Positions 14,485 through 15,394 of a DNA stretch of 15,394 bases are shown here, piece by piece. The notes beneath the pieces were generated by a model, which worked only from the letters and a program-made list of their open reading frames with translations, did not search any database and was not told where the DNA came from. The position numbers and the translations under genes are program-made. This DNA is from Bacteroidota bacterium (GTDB taxonomy: Bacteria > Bacteroidota > Bacteroidia > Chitinophagales > Chitinophagaceae). The stretch is from NCBI GenBank assembly GCA_023411775.1, contig JAEYOL010000205.1, forward strand, positions 1 to 15,394, in the 5' to 3' direction. Within the stretch, counting starts at the first letter, position 1. Each line of letters starts with the position of its first letter.

Positions 14485-15309
14485 TCAGGCGACCACCGCC
14501 TTCCTGATCTTTATTAATTGTACTAACAGATCTTCCAGCAGATCGAGTTTTAGCATATTAGCGCCGTCGCTTTTGGCTACCGCGGGGTTTGGATGTGTTT
14601 CAATGAACAGTCCGTCGGCACCCGTGGCCACCGCGGCTTTAGCTATTGTACCAATCAGCTGGGGATTACCACCTGTGACACCGGAAGATTGATTAGGTTG
14701 TTGCAGGGAATGCGTCACATCCATCACAACAGGTGCCTGGTGCTCCTGCATCCAGGGAATATTCCGGAAGTCCACTACCAGGTCCTGGTAACCAAATGTG
14801 GTGCCACGCTCCGTAAGAATTATTTTATCATTCCCGGACGATTTTATTTTTTCCACTGCAAACCTCATGGCAGGCCCACTGAGAAACTGGCCTTTTTTGA
14901 CGTTCACGATCTTCCCGGTCTCGCCTGCAGCGATGAGCAGGTCGGTCTGGCGGCAAAGGAATGCCGGTATCTGTAATATATCAATGTATTTGGCCGCCAT
15001 GGCAGCTTCTTCATGAGCATGAATATCTGAAGTTGTGGGAAGCTTGAATTTCTCGCCTACTTTCCTTACCAGTGCCAGGGCCATTTCATCACCGATACCG
15101 GTAAAAGAACCAGCGCTGGTGCGATTGGCTTTGCGATAAGAAGCTTTGAAGATATAGGGGATACCCAGTTTTTTACAAATGCCGGAAACTTTATTGGCCA
15201 CTTCCATTACGAGTTCCTCGCTTTCCACAACACAAGGGCCGGCAATCAGGAAAAAGCTTTTTTGATCAAACGATTGATCAGTAAAAAGGGGTTCTAACAT
15301 TTTAACCAT
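14485..15309 (-). CDS. kdsA: 3-deoxy-8-phosphooctulonate (KDO-8-P) synthase, metal-dependent type
   Basis: This cytoplasmic TIM-barrel aldolase condenses phosphoenolpyruvate with arabinose 5-phosphate to make KDO-8-phosphate for the lipopolysaccharide inner core. It has 274 residues, the usual length. Motifs are AGPCVVES (23-30), the PEP/A5P-binding FKASYRKANRTS (54-65), ERGTTFGYQDLVVD (167-180) and DVTHSLQQPN (197-206). The metal ligand set of the Aquifex-type enzyme (Cys11, His185, Glu222, Asp233) maps to Cys26, His200, Glu237 and Asp248, each shifted by exactly 15, so this is the metal-requiring class rather than the E. coli Asn type. DAHP synthase is excluded by the ANRTS motif. A second ATG lies at 15300, three codons in; either start is possible. 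Confidence 0.95.
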   Translation of the reverse strand: MVKMLEPLFTDQSFDQKSFFLIAGPCVVESEELVMEVANKVSGICKKLGIPYIFKASYRKANRTSAGSFTGIGDEMALALVRKVGEKFKLPTTSDIHAHEEAAMAAKYIDILQIPAFLCRQTDLLIAAGETGKIVNVKKGQFLSGPAMRFAVEKIKSSGNDKIILTERGTTFGYQDLVVDFRNIPWMQEHQAPVVMDVTHSLQQPNQSSGVTGGNPQLIGTIAKAAVATGADGLFIETHPNPAVAKSDGANMLKLDLLEDLLVQLIKIRKAVVA

Positions 15310-15313
15310 GCCG

Positions 15314-15321
15314 CAAAAATA
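15314..15321 (-). promoter_or_regulatory. -7 promoter box for kdsA
   Basis: On the minus strand TATTTTTG, a perfect TAnnTTTG box, ends 4 nt before the first kdsA ATG (15309). No TTTG is seen 19-21 nt upstream. A leaderless or nearly leaderless transcript is implied, or a leader of roughly 10 nt if the second ATG at 15300 is used. Confidence 0.55.
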
Positions 15322-15394
15322 GTTGATAGTTAGGAGTATTGTCGTGTTGGTTTTTGCGGTTTAGCTTTTACTTTTGGAGCCATAATATCTATAT

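Overview
The window looks like chromosomal DNA of a Bacteroidota bacterium, probably of the Chitinophagaceae or a close relative. This is inferred from protein content and promoter style, because no rRNA is present. Several genes are preceded by the Bacteroidota-type -7 box TAnnTTTG, most lack an obvious Shine-Dalgarno sequence, and the protein set fits: a 7TMR-DISM histidine kinase, a short-linker FtsK, a Cys-type KdsA and a LolA-like carrier. I see no insertion sequence, phage gene, tRNA, rRNA or CRISPR array. The content is mostly core metabolism and housekeeping.

Bases 1-4722 (+) hold a tryptophan/kynurenine catabolic cluster. In order these are a 5'-truncated ALDH8A1-like 2-aminomuconate semialdehyde dehydrogenase, a small uncharacterised lipoprotein, a RidA-fold 2-aminomuconate deaminase, kynureninase (kynU), a 132-bp gap, and kynurenine 3-monooxygenase (kmo). 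The first four are packed with overlaps or a 3-nt gap. Kmo and KynU turn kynurenine into 3-hydroxyanthranilate. The dehydrogenase and deaminase act after ring cleavage and decarboxylation. The ring-cleaving dioxygenase, the decarboxylase and tryptophan dioxygenase are not in the window and may lie upstream.

Bases 4771-8348 hold pyrF (+), a convergent secreted YCII-domain protein (-), and then a + strand run of glutaryl-CoA dehydrogenase, shikimate kinase (aroK) and a DUF423 membrane protein. The glutaryl-CoA dehydrogenase could serve lysine breakdown or a 2-oxoadipate branch of tryptophan breakdown. The 64 bp between the DUF423 gene and the next, convergent gene are filled by a degenerate 7-bp tandem repeat.

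Bases 8413-13863 hold a 7TMR-DISM sensor histidine kinase (-) with no response regulator nearby, then a divergent ftsK (+) and a LolA-like periplasmic protein (+). Bases 13914-15309 (-) hold kdsA, for the Kdo sugar of lipopolysaccharide, followed 16 bp downstream by a dihydrofolate-reductase-like protein. The last 85 bases carry the kdsA promoter and possibly the C-terminal tail of another minus-strand gene. There is no gene-free stretch longer than 300 bases.
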